Source of the DNA: Cytophagales bacterium
Lineage (GTDB): Bacteria > Bacteroidota > Bacteroidia > Cytophagales > Thermoflexibacteraceae
Assembly (NCBI GenBank): GCA_013299115.1
Contig: JAAFKA010000015.1
Location: 1 to 64,000, forward strand
Reading direction: 5' to 3'
DNA length: 64,000 nt
Of this stretch, positions 49,551 through 58,006 are shown piece after piece (the first letter of the stretch is position 1; every line of letters starts with the position of its first letter). The translations under genes and the position numbers were made by a program. Below the pieces are notes generated by a model. That model did not search any database and was not told the DNA's origin. It saw only the letters and a program-made list of their open reading frames with translations.

Positions 49551-51203
49551 TTACGCATACTTTCTTTTTCGCCAATAAAACCTTGCCACGCCAAAAGCAA
49601 GCACCACCGCCATAGGCAGAGCCAAATTGACGACTTGCCAAAAAGTTTTTTCCTCTTTTATCCTAATTTCGTCTAAGGGACGGAGGGCAATTTCTTTGCT
49701 ACGGGTGTTTATCAAGCCTTGTTCGTCGAGCAAATAAGCCAATAGGTTTTGTACCAATTCTTTGTTAGCAAAAGTTTGGCGGGTAATAGGGTCGAAGCCC
49801 AAAGGCAGGGGCTGTTTGTTTTTTCGGTCTATTTCGTTGCGAATAAGGTCGCCGTCGCTGCATACAATTACTTTGGTAGGTGTACTTTCGGTGGTTGGTT
49901 TCGAGCCATCAGGTGCAAAACGGTTTTTATAGGCAGAGGTAAATTGTCCTTCGAGGAGGTAAACCACAGGCAAATATTGCTTTTGGTACAATTCCTTTTG
50001 CATATCCAACTTTAATTCGTCTAAGGAAATTTGGTTGGGTACTTTTCGCACACGAGAATAACGATTGGTAAACAACAAAGGTGTTTTTTTCACTTTGTCG
50101 GCTTTTACAGTGTCTATGGTGCTGGCAAAACGTGCATACACCGCATTCAAATTGCGAACTGTTGGGTGGTTGGCAAATTGGTTGAGGGCTATGTGATAAG
50201 GAAATCGAATGGGCTGCAAGTTGGCTGCATTGCCAAAACGACCGACATTGACCACTATATTGCCCATAAAAAGGTCTTGCAAGAGGTCTTGATTGACCCT
50301 TACACCATACCGAAACAGTAAATTGTCTATCCCCAAATCGTAGCCAAAAGCATAAGTACCTCCCAAAGGAATACTGTCCACATTCATCTGCACCGCATCT
50401 ATGAAAAACAGGGCTTTGCCTCCTTTCATAATAAATTGGTCTATTTTGTAGTTGGCAATTTCGCTGTATTTGCGTTTAGGTTGGGCTACAATAATGGCAT
50501 CATAGCCGTTGAGGTCGTCTTGGTTAGGATTTACCCTATCTATCAAGTAAGATTCGGCTAAGGCAGTGGTAAGGTCAGCCGTTTGGTCTGCGGTCAGTTC
50601 CTCTTGTCCCTCGATGAAAGCAAGGGCAGGTTTGCGAGTTTGCGTAAGGTTTTTGACAGCCGTAGCCAATTCATATTCTACACCCTCTACGGATTGGTTG
50701 AGTTTTTCTTTTGCCGAAGCAGCCACGTTGCCTTTGAGCAACAAAACAGGAATTTCTTTGTTTTGGTAGCTTACCAAAGCATAAGGAAAAATAATTTTTT
50801 GTACTTTTTTTCCTTCCACATTATCGAATAAGTTAGTTGGTTGCAACCCTTTTTCTACCAAACCCTGATAAAATTTGTTCCTTTCTTTTTCAGAAGTAGC
50901 CTCATCGGGGTTTATAAATTGGTACTGCACCAAATCTCCGCCATATATCCTAAATTCGTCTAAGGTTTCTTGTACGGCATTGCGAAGTCGTTTGAAATCT
51001 GCATTCAAATCTCCCGCCAAGAAAACCTGCACCGTAACGACATCATCTAAATTTTTAAGCAATTCTTTGGTATTGGGTGCAATAGAATACCTTTTTTCTT
51101 CGGTCAGGTCTAACCTAAGAAATTGTTTGGCTGCCAAGAGATTGAGCAAAATCAAGAGCAAGCCAAAGGCAGAAAATTGTAAAAAGTCTTCCCATTTTTT
51201 CAT
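49551..51203 (-). CDS. gldG: Gliding motility protein GldG, ABC-transporter-associated
   Basis: 550 aa. A first membrane segment (residues about 9-27, 'FSAFGLLLILLNLLA') and a last one (about 520-540) flank a large periplasmic domain of the ABC-2/IftL-like type: 'DLTEEKRYSIAPNTKELLKN' and 'VTVQVFLAGDLNADFKRLRN' at the start, 'YDAIIVAQPKRKYSEIANYK' in the middle. This is the GldG family, which with GldA and GldF forms an ABC system needed for gliding in Flavobacterium. GldA and GldF are not in this window, so the set is split or lies elsewhere. Co-directional with the OmpA gene 26 nt upstream. Confidence 0.92.
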   Translation of the reverse strand: MKKWEDFLQFSAFGLLLILLNLLAAKQFLRLDLTEEKRYSIAPNTKELLKNLDDVVTVQVFLAGDLNADFKRLRNAVQETLDEFRIYGGDLVQYQFINPDEATSEKERNKFYQGLVEKGLQPTNLFDNVEGKKVQKIIFPYALVSYQNKEIPVLLLKGNVAASAKEKLNQSVEGVEYELATAVKNLTQTRKPALAFIEGQEELTADQTADLTTALAESYLIDRVNPNQDDLNGYDAIIVAQPKRKYSEIANYKIDQFIMKGGKALFFIDAVQMNVDSIPLGGTYAFGYDLGIDNLLFRYGVRVNQDLLQDLFMGNIVVNVGRFGNAANLQPIRFPYHIALNQFANHPTVRNLNAVYARFASTIDTVKADKVKKTPLLFTNRYSRVRKVPNQISLDELKLDMQKELYQKQYLPVVYLLEGQFTSAYKNRFAPDGSKPTTESTPTKVIVCSDGDLIRNEIDRKNKQPLPLGFDPITRQTFANKELVQNLLAYLLDEQGLINTRSKEIALRPLDEIRIKEEKTFWQVVNLALPMAVVLAFGVARFYWRKRKYA

Positions 51204-51229
51204 AGTTGCAATGATACAAAAAATTTAAT

Positions 51230-51958
51230 TTATTGACTAAAATCCATCACCACAAATTCCACCCTTCGGTTGGCTTCGTGGTCTGCCCCGCCACAACGAA
51301 TGCCGTTGGCACAACCATTGACTAACCGACTTTCTCCGTAGCCCACGCCTCGCAGTCGGGTGGCTGTAATGCCTTGCGTTATCAGGTAATTGACTATGTA
51401 AGAGGCTCTTTGTTGCGAAAGTTGCAAATTGTAGTCGTCATTTCCCCGCGAGTCGGTGTGAACAGCAATTTCTACTATCAAACTTTCATTGTCTTTCAGC
51501 ACCTTATAAAATTTATCGAGGGCAGGATAAGTATTTTTGGTAAACGAAGTATCATTGACCTGAAAGTTTATTTTCTCTACCAACAGGGCTTTGCTCAAAT
51601 AAATTTGTTTCAGGGGAAGTTGCAAAGGATAGATTTTTCGGTGTTGAAAAGTTTGCAGCTCCACTTCCTCCATTGCCAAAAAGTTTTTGTGGCTTGCCCG
51701 CAATACATACACTTTGTTTGCCTCTACCAACAAATCGAATGTGCCGTTGGCTCTGGATTGCAGATTTATCACTTCTTTGTTTGTTTTATTGCTGATGACC
51801 ACCGCAGCATTGGCTATGGGCTTGCCTGTGTCTTCGTCTATCACCATGCCCTCGATGATGTAAGTCCGCAACAAAACAGGGCTGTTGTTGGTAGCCCAAA
51901 CAGGCAAACAACCCAGCGAAAAGACTAATAACGTAAAGAAAAAATATAAAATAGGCAT
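51230..51958 (-). CDS. OmpA-family protein with carboxypeptidase-like domain
   Basis: 242 aa from the ATG at 51958, which starts on the signal peptide 'PILYFFFTLLVFSLGC'; a GTG at 51970 is in frame. Residues about 35-105 are a CarboxypepD_reg-like beta-sandwich ('IIEGMVIDEDTGKPIANAAV'). Residues about 125-240 are an OmpA domain ('VEIAVHTDSRGNDDYNLQLS' and 'ANRRVEFVVMD') that binds peptidoglycan. Upstream of gldG on the same strand with a 26-nt gap, so probably co-expressed with it. The IS630 element is inserted 24 nt upstream of the start codon, in or near its promoter. Confidence 0.88.
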   Translation of the reverse strand: MPILYFFFTLLVFSLGCLPVWATNNSPVLLRTYIIEGMVIDEDTGKPIANAAVVISNKTNKEVINLQSRANGTFDLLVEANKVYVLRASHKNFLAMEEVELQTFQHRKIYPLQLPLKQIYLSKALLVEKINFQVNDTSFTKNTYPALDKFYKVLKDNESLIVEIAVHTDSRGNDDYNLQLSQQRASYIVNYLITQGITATRLRGVGYGESRLVNGCANGIRCGGADHEANRRVEFVVMDFSQ

Positions 51959-52060
51959 AGGATTTATCACCTTTTTGATGTTATACCTTTGTTCGTATAA
52001 AATCTGTCATTTTTTTGAAAAAAAGTGAGCATCTTTGTAAGTTCCTTAGGCTTTCAAACT

Positions 52061-52886
52061 ATGCTCACAGTAAAATCTGATAGTTCTCAAATTTCAATGC
52101 TAATCTACGAAATGTATCATCGGGCGGCGAACCGCTATCCTGATGCAATTGTGCAAAAAAGATTTCATGTTATTTACCTAAAAATGACTAACCCCGAATT
52201 AAGTTGCACGCAAATTGGCTCTTATGCAGCCTTGCACTGCAACACCGTAAGCAGTATTATTCACACCTATAATGCTTCTGGTCTGGAGGGACTAAAATAC
52301 AACAACTATGGTACAAATCAATCTGATTTGTGCAAGCATAGCCATAGAAAAGGCAAAAAAGGGAGAAATAGCCCTGCTTTTTTGCGACTCTGCTCATTTT
52401 GTGATGGGGGTATTTCTTAGTCATCTGTGGGCTATTTGTCGAGTTTTTATTCCTTCTTCAGCAGGTAGAAGCCGTTTAAATGTTACAGGTGCCATAGACG
52501 CAATCACCAAAAAACTCTATTTCCAAACCAATAACACAACAGTCAATGCACAGTCGTTTATGGAATTTTTGTTGTATTTGCGAAGTCAAATGCTTGACAA
52601 AGCCATTGTCATTGTATTGGACAATGCACGCTATCAGCATTGCAACCTAGTCAAAGAGCTGGCAGTAACTTTAGAAATTACCTTGTTGTTTTTGCCTCTC
52701 TATTCGCCAAACCTCAACAATATAGAGAGATTATGGAAATTTGTAAAGAAAAAGGCACTCTACGGGAAGTTTTATCAAAATTTTGACTTATTTCAACAAG
52801 CTATTACACAAACTCTCTATAAAACAAACACGGAATATGCAAAAGAAATAGACACCCTAATTACCCTAAAATTTCAGAAATTTTAA
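52061..52886 (+). pseudogene. IS630 transposase, internally deleted and frameshifted
   Basis: The first frame (52061-52420) encodes a helix-turn-helix half: 'VQKRFHVIYLKMTNPELSCT' and 'SSIIHTYNASGLEGLKYNNY'. The second (about 52320-52886) encodes the DDE half: 'LLFCDSAHFVMGVFLSHLWA', 'VIVLDNARYQHC' and 'LPLYSPNLNNIERLWKFVKK', giving all three acidic residues. About 50-60 residues between the two halves appear deleted relative to complete family members, and the join shifts frame. A 15-nt GGGCGGNNNNCCGCT insert at 52122-52136 adds five codons in the first half. Not expected to be active by itself, but the ends could be mobilised by an intact IS630 transposase. Confidence 0.82.
52122..52136 (+). 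repeat. 15-nt hairpin element GGGCGGNNNNCCGCT, copy 3
   Basis: GGGCGGCGAACCGCT, in frame in the IS630 transposase, inserting R-A-A-N-R between 'EMYH' and 'YPDAIVQKRFH'. Same length and stem as the two copies in the IS5 remnant, different loop (CGAA). Confidence 0.72.
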
Positions 52887-52914
52887 ATGCTACTTTTTAT
52901 GCAAACAAAGGTAT

Positions 52915-53043
52915 ATGTTTAACAAATTGAGTAATTTGCTGCTCAAAAAAGAAATTGCGGCTGAGGCTGTTGGTTCTTATCATTTGGTAATGACCGAAAA
53001 AGGTAGTATAGTCAATCCTGCTATGCAAGCCACTACATGCTAA
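52915..53043 (+). CDS. Small ORF beside the IS630 end, possible gene fragment
   Basis: 42 codons, starting at an ATG that overlaps the last base of the IS and encoding 'MFNKLSNLLLKKEIAAEAVG' followed by 'SYHLVMTEKGSIVNPAMQ'. Composition looks protein-like and it sits 33 nt before the SUI1 gene on the same strand. Removing the IS and one TA leaves the ATG intact, so it could be a real short gene whose promoter was displaced. No family recognised. Confidence 0.25.
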   Translation: MFNKLSNLLLKKEIAAEAVGSYHLVMTEKGSIVNPAMQATTC

Positions 53044-53076
53044 AAAGCTAAAAGTAAATAAGAAATATAAAATCAA

Positions 53077-53409
53077 ATGAAAAAAAAAGACAGACAAGGC
53101 GTTGTTTATAGCACCAATCCTGATTTTGCCTATCAAACACCCGATGAAACGCCAATAGAAACTTTGCCACCAGCCCAGCAGCAGTTGAGAATACAACTCG
53201 ACAAAAAAGCAAGGGCAGGCAAACAGGTTACACTCATTACAGGTTTTATAGGTACGGAGGAGGATTTGGAAACTTTGGGTAAGTTGCTCAAAAATAAGTG
53301 TGGCACAGGGGGCAGTTGCAAAGACAACGAAATCGTCATTCAGGGAGATTGGCGAGATAAAATTCAGCAGTTGTTGGTGGAGCAAGGTTATAAAGTGAAA
53401 AAAATGTAA
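53077..53409 (+). CDS. SUI1/YciH-type translation initiation factor
   Basis: 110 aa. The C-terminal 70 residues are an eIF1/SUI1 fold: '[20 protein letters not shown]', '[20 protein letters not shown]' and '[20 protein letters not shown]'. Bacterial YciH proteins of this family influence start-codon choice on mRNAs, similar to eIF1. N-terminal 30 residues are variable linker. Isolated by the IS630 element upstream and by repeats downstream. Confidence 0.9.
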   Translation: MKKKDRQGVVYSTNPDFAYQTPDETPIETLPPAQQQLRIQLDKKARAGKQVTLITGFIGTEEDLETLGKLLKNKCGTGGSCKDNEIVIQGDWRDKIQQLLVEQGYKVKKM

Positions 53410-53414
53410 ATTTT

Positions 53415-53440
53415 GAATGTAGCATACGCTTTAGCGTGTG
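53415..53440. repeat. CACACGCTAAAGCGTATG repeat, single unit
   Basis: GAATGTAGCATACGCTTTAG followed by CGTGTG, 5 nt after the SUI1 stop. Inverted relative to the tandem array at 53523. Confidence 0.65.
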
Positions 53441-53481
53441 ATTTTTGGTAGTGCAAAAAATAATGCTATGAACTTATTAGC

Positions 53482-53508
53482 AATAACATTTCTTTGAGAA
53501 ATGTTATT
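53482..53508. repeat. Palindromic repeat AATAACATTTCT / AGAAATGTTATT
   Basis: A perfect 12-bp-arm palindrome with a 3-nt centre, a member of the family at 30102 and 41937. It lies between the single unit and the tandem array of the other repeat. Confidence 0.65.
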
Positions 53509-53522
53509 ACGGAGCATTAAAA

Positions 53523-53658
53523 CGCCACACGCTAAAGCGTATGTTACATTCGAGGAAACGCCACACGCTAAAGCATATGTTACATTCGAGGAAACGCCAC
53601 ACGCTAAAGCATATGTTACATTCGAGGAAACGCCACACGCTAAAGCGTATGTTACATT
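53523..53658. repeat. Four-copy tandem array, exact 36-nt period
   Basis: Units begin at 53523, 53559, 53595 and 53631. Each is CGCCACACGCTAAAGCGTAT then GTTACATTCGAGGAAA, with only a G/A change in the core. The array is directly before the 3' end of the TonB receptor gene (stop at 53663). Both strands stay open because the period is a multiple of three, so annotated frames across it are artefacts. Confidence 0.85.
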
Positions 53659-53662
53659 TATT

Positions 53663-56029
53663 TTAAAACTTAAAATTATACGTAACAGAAGGCAAGAAAG
53701 AGCCAAATACCGAAAACTCTATGGCTTGCGTTTGGGTTAGGTTGTCGGGGTTTTGGCGGAAGTAAATAGCAAAAGGATTGCGGCGGTTGTAGATATTGTA
53801 AACCGCAAAAACCCATGAGCCTTTCCAACGGCGGTTTGGTTTTGCCCTGTCCCACGTGAGAGAAACGTCTAACCTGTGGTAAGCTGGTATTCTGAAATTA
53901 TTGCGACTTTCATTAGCACTGTTTGGAATATTGCCAATATCACGCAAAACAAACCTGTCTGTAGGGAAAGTACCAGGTGTACCACTTGCCAAAGTGAAGT
54001 TAGCCGATAAGGTAAGTTTTTTCGACAATTCATAAAAAGCCACTACATTTAGGTTGTGCGGTTTGTCAAAACGAGTAGGGAACCAGTCATCTTGGCTGAT
54101 TCCTGCCACTTTTCTCTCTGTTCGAGCCAATGTATAGCTTACCCAACCTGTGAATCTGCCTTTGTTCTTTTTGAGGTAAAACTCCAAACCGTAAGCCCTA
54201 CCGAAACCACTCAATAAATCTTGCTCAAAAAGTTCATTGAGGAACAACTCTGCACCATCTATGTAGTCTATTTGGTTTTGCATTTCTTTGTAATAGCCTT
54301 CTACCGAAAATTCGTAGCTGTCGTCTTTGAAGTTTCGGAAGTAGCCCAACGCAATTTGGTCTGCTATTTGGGGTTTTATGTTGTTTGAACTTGGTGTCCA
54401 AACGTCCAAAGGCGTAGCTGCTGCGGTGTTTGAAAGGAGGTGAATGTATTGAGCCATGCGGTTATAACTCAATTTGACTGAATTTTGCGAATTAAACACA
54501 TAATTCAGGGCTGCACGAGGCTCGAAGTTGCCATAATTTGGCGAATTAGCAAAACCACCACTTGACGTTTTACTTACAAAAGGTCGGCGTGTGCCTTGTA
54601 TGGCTGGGTTGCCAAAGTTATAGGTAAAATCTGTATTGTTGTTAAAATAAGAGTAACGCAAGCCGTATTGCAACGATAATTTGTCTGTAACTTTTTGCTC
54701 ATTGCCTACATACAAAGCCATTTCTAAGGCAGCTTTTTCTTCCAAAACTCTCACTATGCTTGTGTTGCCAGAGGTAACGGTGGTGCTACCGGGCTTAAAG
54801 GTATGCACAATAAGTTGTCCGCCAAAGGTCAGCGTATTTTTTGGACTTACGTAGTAGGTAAATTCAGGTTTTACACTGTAATTGATAATGTTCGATGCCC
54901 ATTGAAAGCCGTCGCCATTGGTAGTAGTGCCTAAAGTGCCTAAGAGGTAGTCGTAGTTGCTGTAATAACCAGTGAGGTTGAGAAACAATTTGTTGTTGAA
55001 AACGTGATTCCAACGCAAGGTGGCAGTGGCATTGCCCCAATTAAATCGGAAATTTGCCCCAAAGACATCTCTACCAAAATAACCCGACAAAAATAGCTTA
55101 TCTTTTTTGCCCAGCGTATAATTGGCTTTGGCGGTGAGGTCATAAAAATAAAATTGCGAATTGCTTAAACCTCCACTTAAAAAAGGCTTTGCCAATACGT
55201 CAATATAAGACCTGCGACCTGCAATGATAAAAGAACCTTTGTCTTTCACTATCGGAGCTTCTATACTGAAACGGCTGAAAATCAAGCCCAAACCTCCTTG
55301 CATAGTAAATTTTTTGTTGTTGCCCTCTTTCAAACGGACATCGAGCAAAGAAGACAACCTACCGCCATACTGGGCAGGAATACCACCTTTGACCAACTTA
55401 ATATCTTTGACTGCATCGGGATTGAAAACAGAGAAAAAACCAAACAAGTGCGAGGAGTTGAAAACAGGAGCCTCATCGAGCAGTACCAAATTTTGGTCTA
55501 TGTTGCCCCCACGTACATTGAAACCTGTAGCCCCTTCGCCTACGGTGCTTACCCCAGGTAAGAGTTGAATACTCCGCACCACGTCCACCTCACCCAACAG
55601 GGCAGGCATCTTGCGGAGGGTGGACATATCCACCTTGTTCACACTCATTTCAACAGCCTGTATGTTTTCGTCTGCTGCTCTTTCTGTTACCACCACCTCC
55701 GCCAAAGCCACGTCTTCGGTAGCAAATTCTATGCTGATTTGCACGTTTTCGGTCAGCGTAATGGTTTTGGTTTGCGTTTGGTAGCCTATAAAAGTATAAA
55801 CCAAAGTATAAGTGCCTTCGGGCAATGAAATGGCATAAAAACCATATTCGTTAGAGGTAGCCCCTGTTTTGAGTTCCTTCACATACATTGTAGCCCCTAT
55901 CAAAGTTTCGCCACTTTTGGCATCTTTGAGGTAGCCATTGATAGTAAATTTAGGGGTTTTGGTTTGGGCAACGGCTGTAAAACAAGCCAACAAGCACCAA
56001 AGGCTTGCTAAGAGTTTAAAATTTTTCAC
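53663..56029 (-). CDS. TonB-dependent outer-membrane receptor
   Basis: 788 aa from the GTG at 56029, chosen because it opens on a signal peptide ending 'LLACFTAVAQ'; a GTG at 56083 is in frame. Residues about 25-105 are a carboxypeptidase-like domain ('INGYLKDAKSGETLIGATMY'), usual in Bacteroidota receptors. The plug follows ('DVVRSIQLLPGVSTVGEGAT', 'GFNVRGGNIDQNLVLLDEAP'), then a 22-strand barrel ending in the aromatic 'SVTYNFKF'. It imports a bulky nutrient or iron compound using TonB energy. No SusD partner is adjacent, so a glycan role is unlikely. It ends 5 nt from the 36-nt repeat array. Confidence 0.92.
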   Translation of the reverse strand: MKNFKLLASLWCLLACFTAVAQTKTPKFTINGYLKDAKSGETLIGATMYVKELKTGATSNEYGFYAISLPEGTYTLVYTFIGYQTQTKTITLTENVQISIEFATEDVALAEVVVTERAADENIQAVEMSVNKVDMSTLRKMPALLGEVDVVRSIQLLPGVSTVGEGATGFNVRGGNIDQNLVLLDEAPVFNSSHLFGFFSVFNPDAVKDIKLVKGGIPAQYGGRLSSLLDVRLKEGNNKKFTMQGGLGLIFSRFSIEAPIVKDKGSFIIAGRRSYIDVLAKPFLSGGLSNSQFYFYDLTAKANYTLGKKDKLFLSGYFGRDVFGANFRFNWGNATATLRWNHVFNNKLFLNLTGYYSNYDYLLGTLGTTTNGDGFQWASNIINYSVKPEFTYYVSPKNTLTFGGQLIVHTFKPGSTTVTSGNTSIVRVLEEKAALEMALYVGNEQKVTDKLSLQYGLRYSYFNNNTDFTYNFGNPAIQGTRRPFVSKTSSGGFANSPNYGNFEPRAALNYVFNSQNSVKLSYNRMAQYIHLLSNTAAATPLDVWTPSSNNIKPQIADQIALGYFRNFKDDSYEFSVEGYYKEMQNQIDYIDGAELFLNELFEQDLLSGFGRAYGLEFYLKKNKGRFTGWVSYTLARTERKVAGISQDDWFPTRFDKPHNLNVVAFYELSKKLTLSANFTLASGTPGTFPTDRFVLRDIGNIPNSANESRNNFRIPAYHRLDVSLTWDRAKPNRRWKGSWVFAVYNIYNRRNPFAIYFRQNPDNLTQTQAIEFSVFGSFLPSVTYNFKF

Positions 56030-56447
56030 CAGATAGAGGTCAGTTGAAGTTAGTAATGAAAATGATGCAAAATTGGTTTGCACCCTTACTAAACTCTATT
56101 AAGGTGGTGTTTGTTCCCAAAAATAGAAAACTTACCAAATAGAATGAGTAGCAGGGCAAGTCAAGACAAAGAAACTTCTGATTTAAAAATTGAAGTGGCT
56201 TGGGTTGTACGAGAGCAATAATTGCAAGTTTTTCATGATACCTACTAAAAAATAAATAATTGGACAAATTTATCGGACACTTTTAAAGTGGACTTGTTTA
56301 GTTGCCTTCAAGCAGACCACTTAGCACGCAGATAACACTGATTAAATTGATTTTTGCGGATAAAAAAAATCATTATATAATTTTGAGTTATATAACGATT
56401 TTTTACGTAGTAAAAAACTACACGCTAAAGCGTATGCCACATTTTTC
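56030..56447. other. 418-nt gap between the TonB receptor and nuoM
   Basis: No gene seen. It contains the receptor's leader on the minus strand and one CACGCTAAAGCGTATG unit (56421-56444) immediately after the nuoM stop. Confidence 0.55.
56421..56444. repeat. CACACGCTAAAGCGTATG repeat after nuoM
   Basis: CACGCTAAAGCGTATGCCAC then ATTT, 3 nt past the nuoM stop, the same relation to a 3' end as at gldG and the SUI1 gene. Confidence 0.65.
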
Positions 56448-57899
56448 CTACTTCAAAAAAGTCATCAAGTTAGCCAAAGCAGGTTCTGTTACACGCAAGA
56501 ACGTAGCAGGATACATACCGACCCAAAACACCATAGCAATGAGGGGGAAAAGAGCAATTTTTTCACTCAATGTGAGGTCTGTCATGGCTTTGGTATATTT
56601 GGTTTGCTCGCCAAACATAGTACCTTGAAACAGACGCAACATATAAGCAGCACCCAAAATAATGGTTAGTCCCGATACAATGCCGTACCATAGATTGTAT
56701 TTGAAAATACCTAACAAGAGCATAAATTCGCCAACAAAACCATTGGTAAGAGGCAAAGCCACACTGCCTAATAATAAAATGAGGAACATCACAGTCAAAT
56801 TAGGTGTATTTTGGGTAATTCCACCCAAATTTGCCAATTCTCTTGTGCCTATTCTCGAAGAAATGGCTTCTACTATCAAAAACAAACCAACCACATTGAC
56901 CCCATGGGCAAACATTTGAATAGTAGCCCCTTGCAAACCTTCGGTTGTGCCTGAAAAAATACCTGCTGCCATCAGCCCTACGTGAGCAAAAGACGAATAG
57001 GCTATCAATCTCTTAATATCTTGTTGTTGCAAAGCAATGATAGAGCCGTAAATAATACCAATGATAGACAAAATCATAGCCGTTGTCCCCCAAGTATCCA
57101 CTGCCATAGGCACGATGGGCAACAACCAACGCATGAGTCCGTAAATCCCCATTTTGAGCATAATGCCCGACAAGAGCATAGTAGCTGGCGTAGGCGACTC
57201 GGTGTAAGTATCTGGCTGCCAAGTGTGGAACGGAAAAATTGGCATTTTGATAGCAAAAGCAATAAACAAACCCCAAAAAATCCACGTTTGCTCTGCCTCC
57301 GATAGTTTGGTTTGCAAAGCATACAAGTCTGTCAAAGCTGCCGAATGTGTGCCTTCGGTTTGAAAGTACAGATACATCAAGGCAAGCAACATAAATAAGC
57401 TACCAAAAATGGTGTAAACGAAAAATTTGAAGGTGATTTTAATTCGTTTTTCGCCTCCCCAAACCGCAGCAATGAAGTAAACAGGAATGAGGGCTACCTC
57501 CCAAAAGAAGTAAAACAAAACGGCATCTTGAGCCGAAAAAACACCTATTAGCCCTGTTTCCATAAACAAAATCAAGGCGTAGAAAGCCGAAGGATTTTTA
57601 TAGTCGTGGTTTTGAGCAGACAAAACAATGACAGGCACAAGCAAGGTGGTCATTAAGACAAGCAAAAGGCTGATGCCGTCCATGCCTACGGAAAATTTGA
57701 TGCCCGCAGATGCCAACCAGTCGTAGCTGGCTGCAAACTGCACCGAAGAGTCTGGTGTAAATTGCCACCAAGCCACCACAGCTATTGCTAAATTGGCTAA
57801 AGAACCTAACAAGGCTACTTTTTTCACCAACTCGCCATTGAGCAGCAACACCAAGAGAGCCGTAACGACAGGTATAAGCAGTAAGGTAAGCGTAAACAT
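56448..57899 (-). CDS. nuoM: NADH-quinone oxidoreductase subunit M
   Basis: 483 aa, about 14 membrane segments, an antiporter-like proton-pumping subunit of complex I. Signatures include 'FFYFFWEVALIPVYFIAAVW'-like 'VLFYFFWEVALIPVYFI' with the key Glu, 'FAIKMPIFPFHTWQPDTYTE' with the conserved Lys, and 'DIKRLIAYSSFAHVGLMAAG'. Length is normal. It is downstream of nuoC with a 107-nt gap containing a repeat; nuoD to nuoL and nuoN are not adjacent. Confidence 0.96.
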   Translation of the reverse strand: MFTLTLLLIPVVTALLVLLLNGELVKKVALLGSLANLAIAVVAWWQFTPDSSVQFAASYDWLASAGIKFSVGMDGISLLLVLMTTLLVPVIVLSAQNHDYKNPSAFYALILFMETGLIGVFSAQDAVLFYFFWEVALIPVYFIAAVWGGEKRIKITFKFFVYTIFGSLFMLLALMYLYFQTEGTHSAALTDLYALQTKLSEAEQTWIFWGLFIAFAIKMPIFPFHTWQPDTYTESPTPATMLLSGIMLKMGIYGLMRWLLPIVPMAVDTWGTTAMILSIIGIIYGSIIALQQQDIKRLIAYSSFAHVGLMAAGIFSGTTEGLQGATIQMFAHGVNVVGLFLIVEAISSRIGTRELANLGGITQNTPNLTVMFLILLLGSVALPLTNGFVGEFMLLLGIFKYNLWYGIVSGLTIILGAAYMLRLFQGTMFGEQTKYTKAMTDLTLSEKIALFPLIAMVFWVGMYPATFLRVTEPALANLMTFLK

Positions 57900-57967
57900 A
57901 TTTAAGATTGTTAATTTTGCTGTTTTTAAAAATAATTAATTTAGTCAAGTGATTTCGGTTTCTTAAA

Positions 57968-57998
57968 ACCGCAAGTACGTTGGGGTTGTAGCAACCCC
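57968..57998. repeat. GTTGGGGTTGTAGCAACCCC repeat between nuoC and nuoM
   Basis: ACCGCAAGTACGTTGGGGTT then GTAGCAACCCC, matching elements at 4859-4896 and 4972-4998 in the actF-coxB gap. Both are intercistronic positions within respiratory operons. Confidence 0.6.
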
Positions 57999-58006
57999 TT
58001 GCACTG

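Larger units (their letters stand above)
51982..52915 (+). mobile_element. Defective IS630-family element
   Basis: The ends are 21-nt inverted repeats (left 51982-52002, right 52895-52915; two mismatches) that start with TATACCTTTGTT, consistent with the TA target duplication used by IS630/mariner elements. About 934 nt, shorter than the usual 1.1-1.2 kb because the transposase has lost an internal piece. The TA-flanked insertion separates the OmpA-gldG genes from the SUI1 gene. Confidence 0.82.

Noticed and set aside
53523-53658. A possible CRISPR array (36-nt period, palindromic repeat)
   Set aside because: The units are directly joined with no variable spacers, and no cas gene is in the window. 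It is a tandem amplification of a dispersed palindrome.
53431-53740. Open frames on both strands reading TPHAKAYVTFEE or NVTYALACGVSS repeats
   Set aside because: They exist only because the tandem period is divisible by three. No start context or conserved protein.
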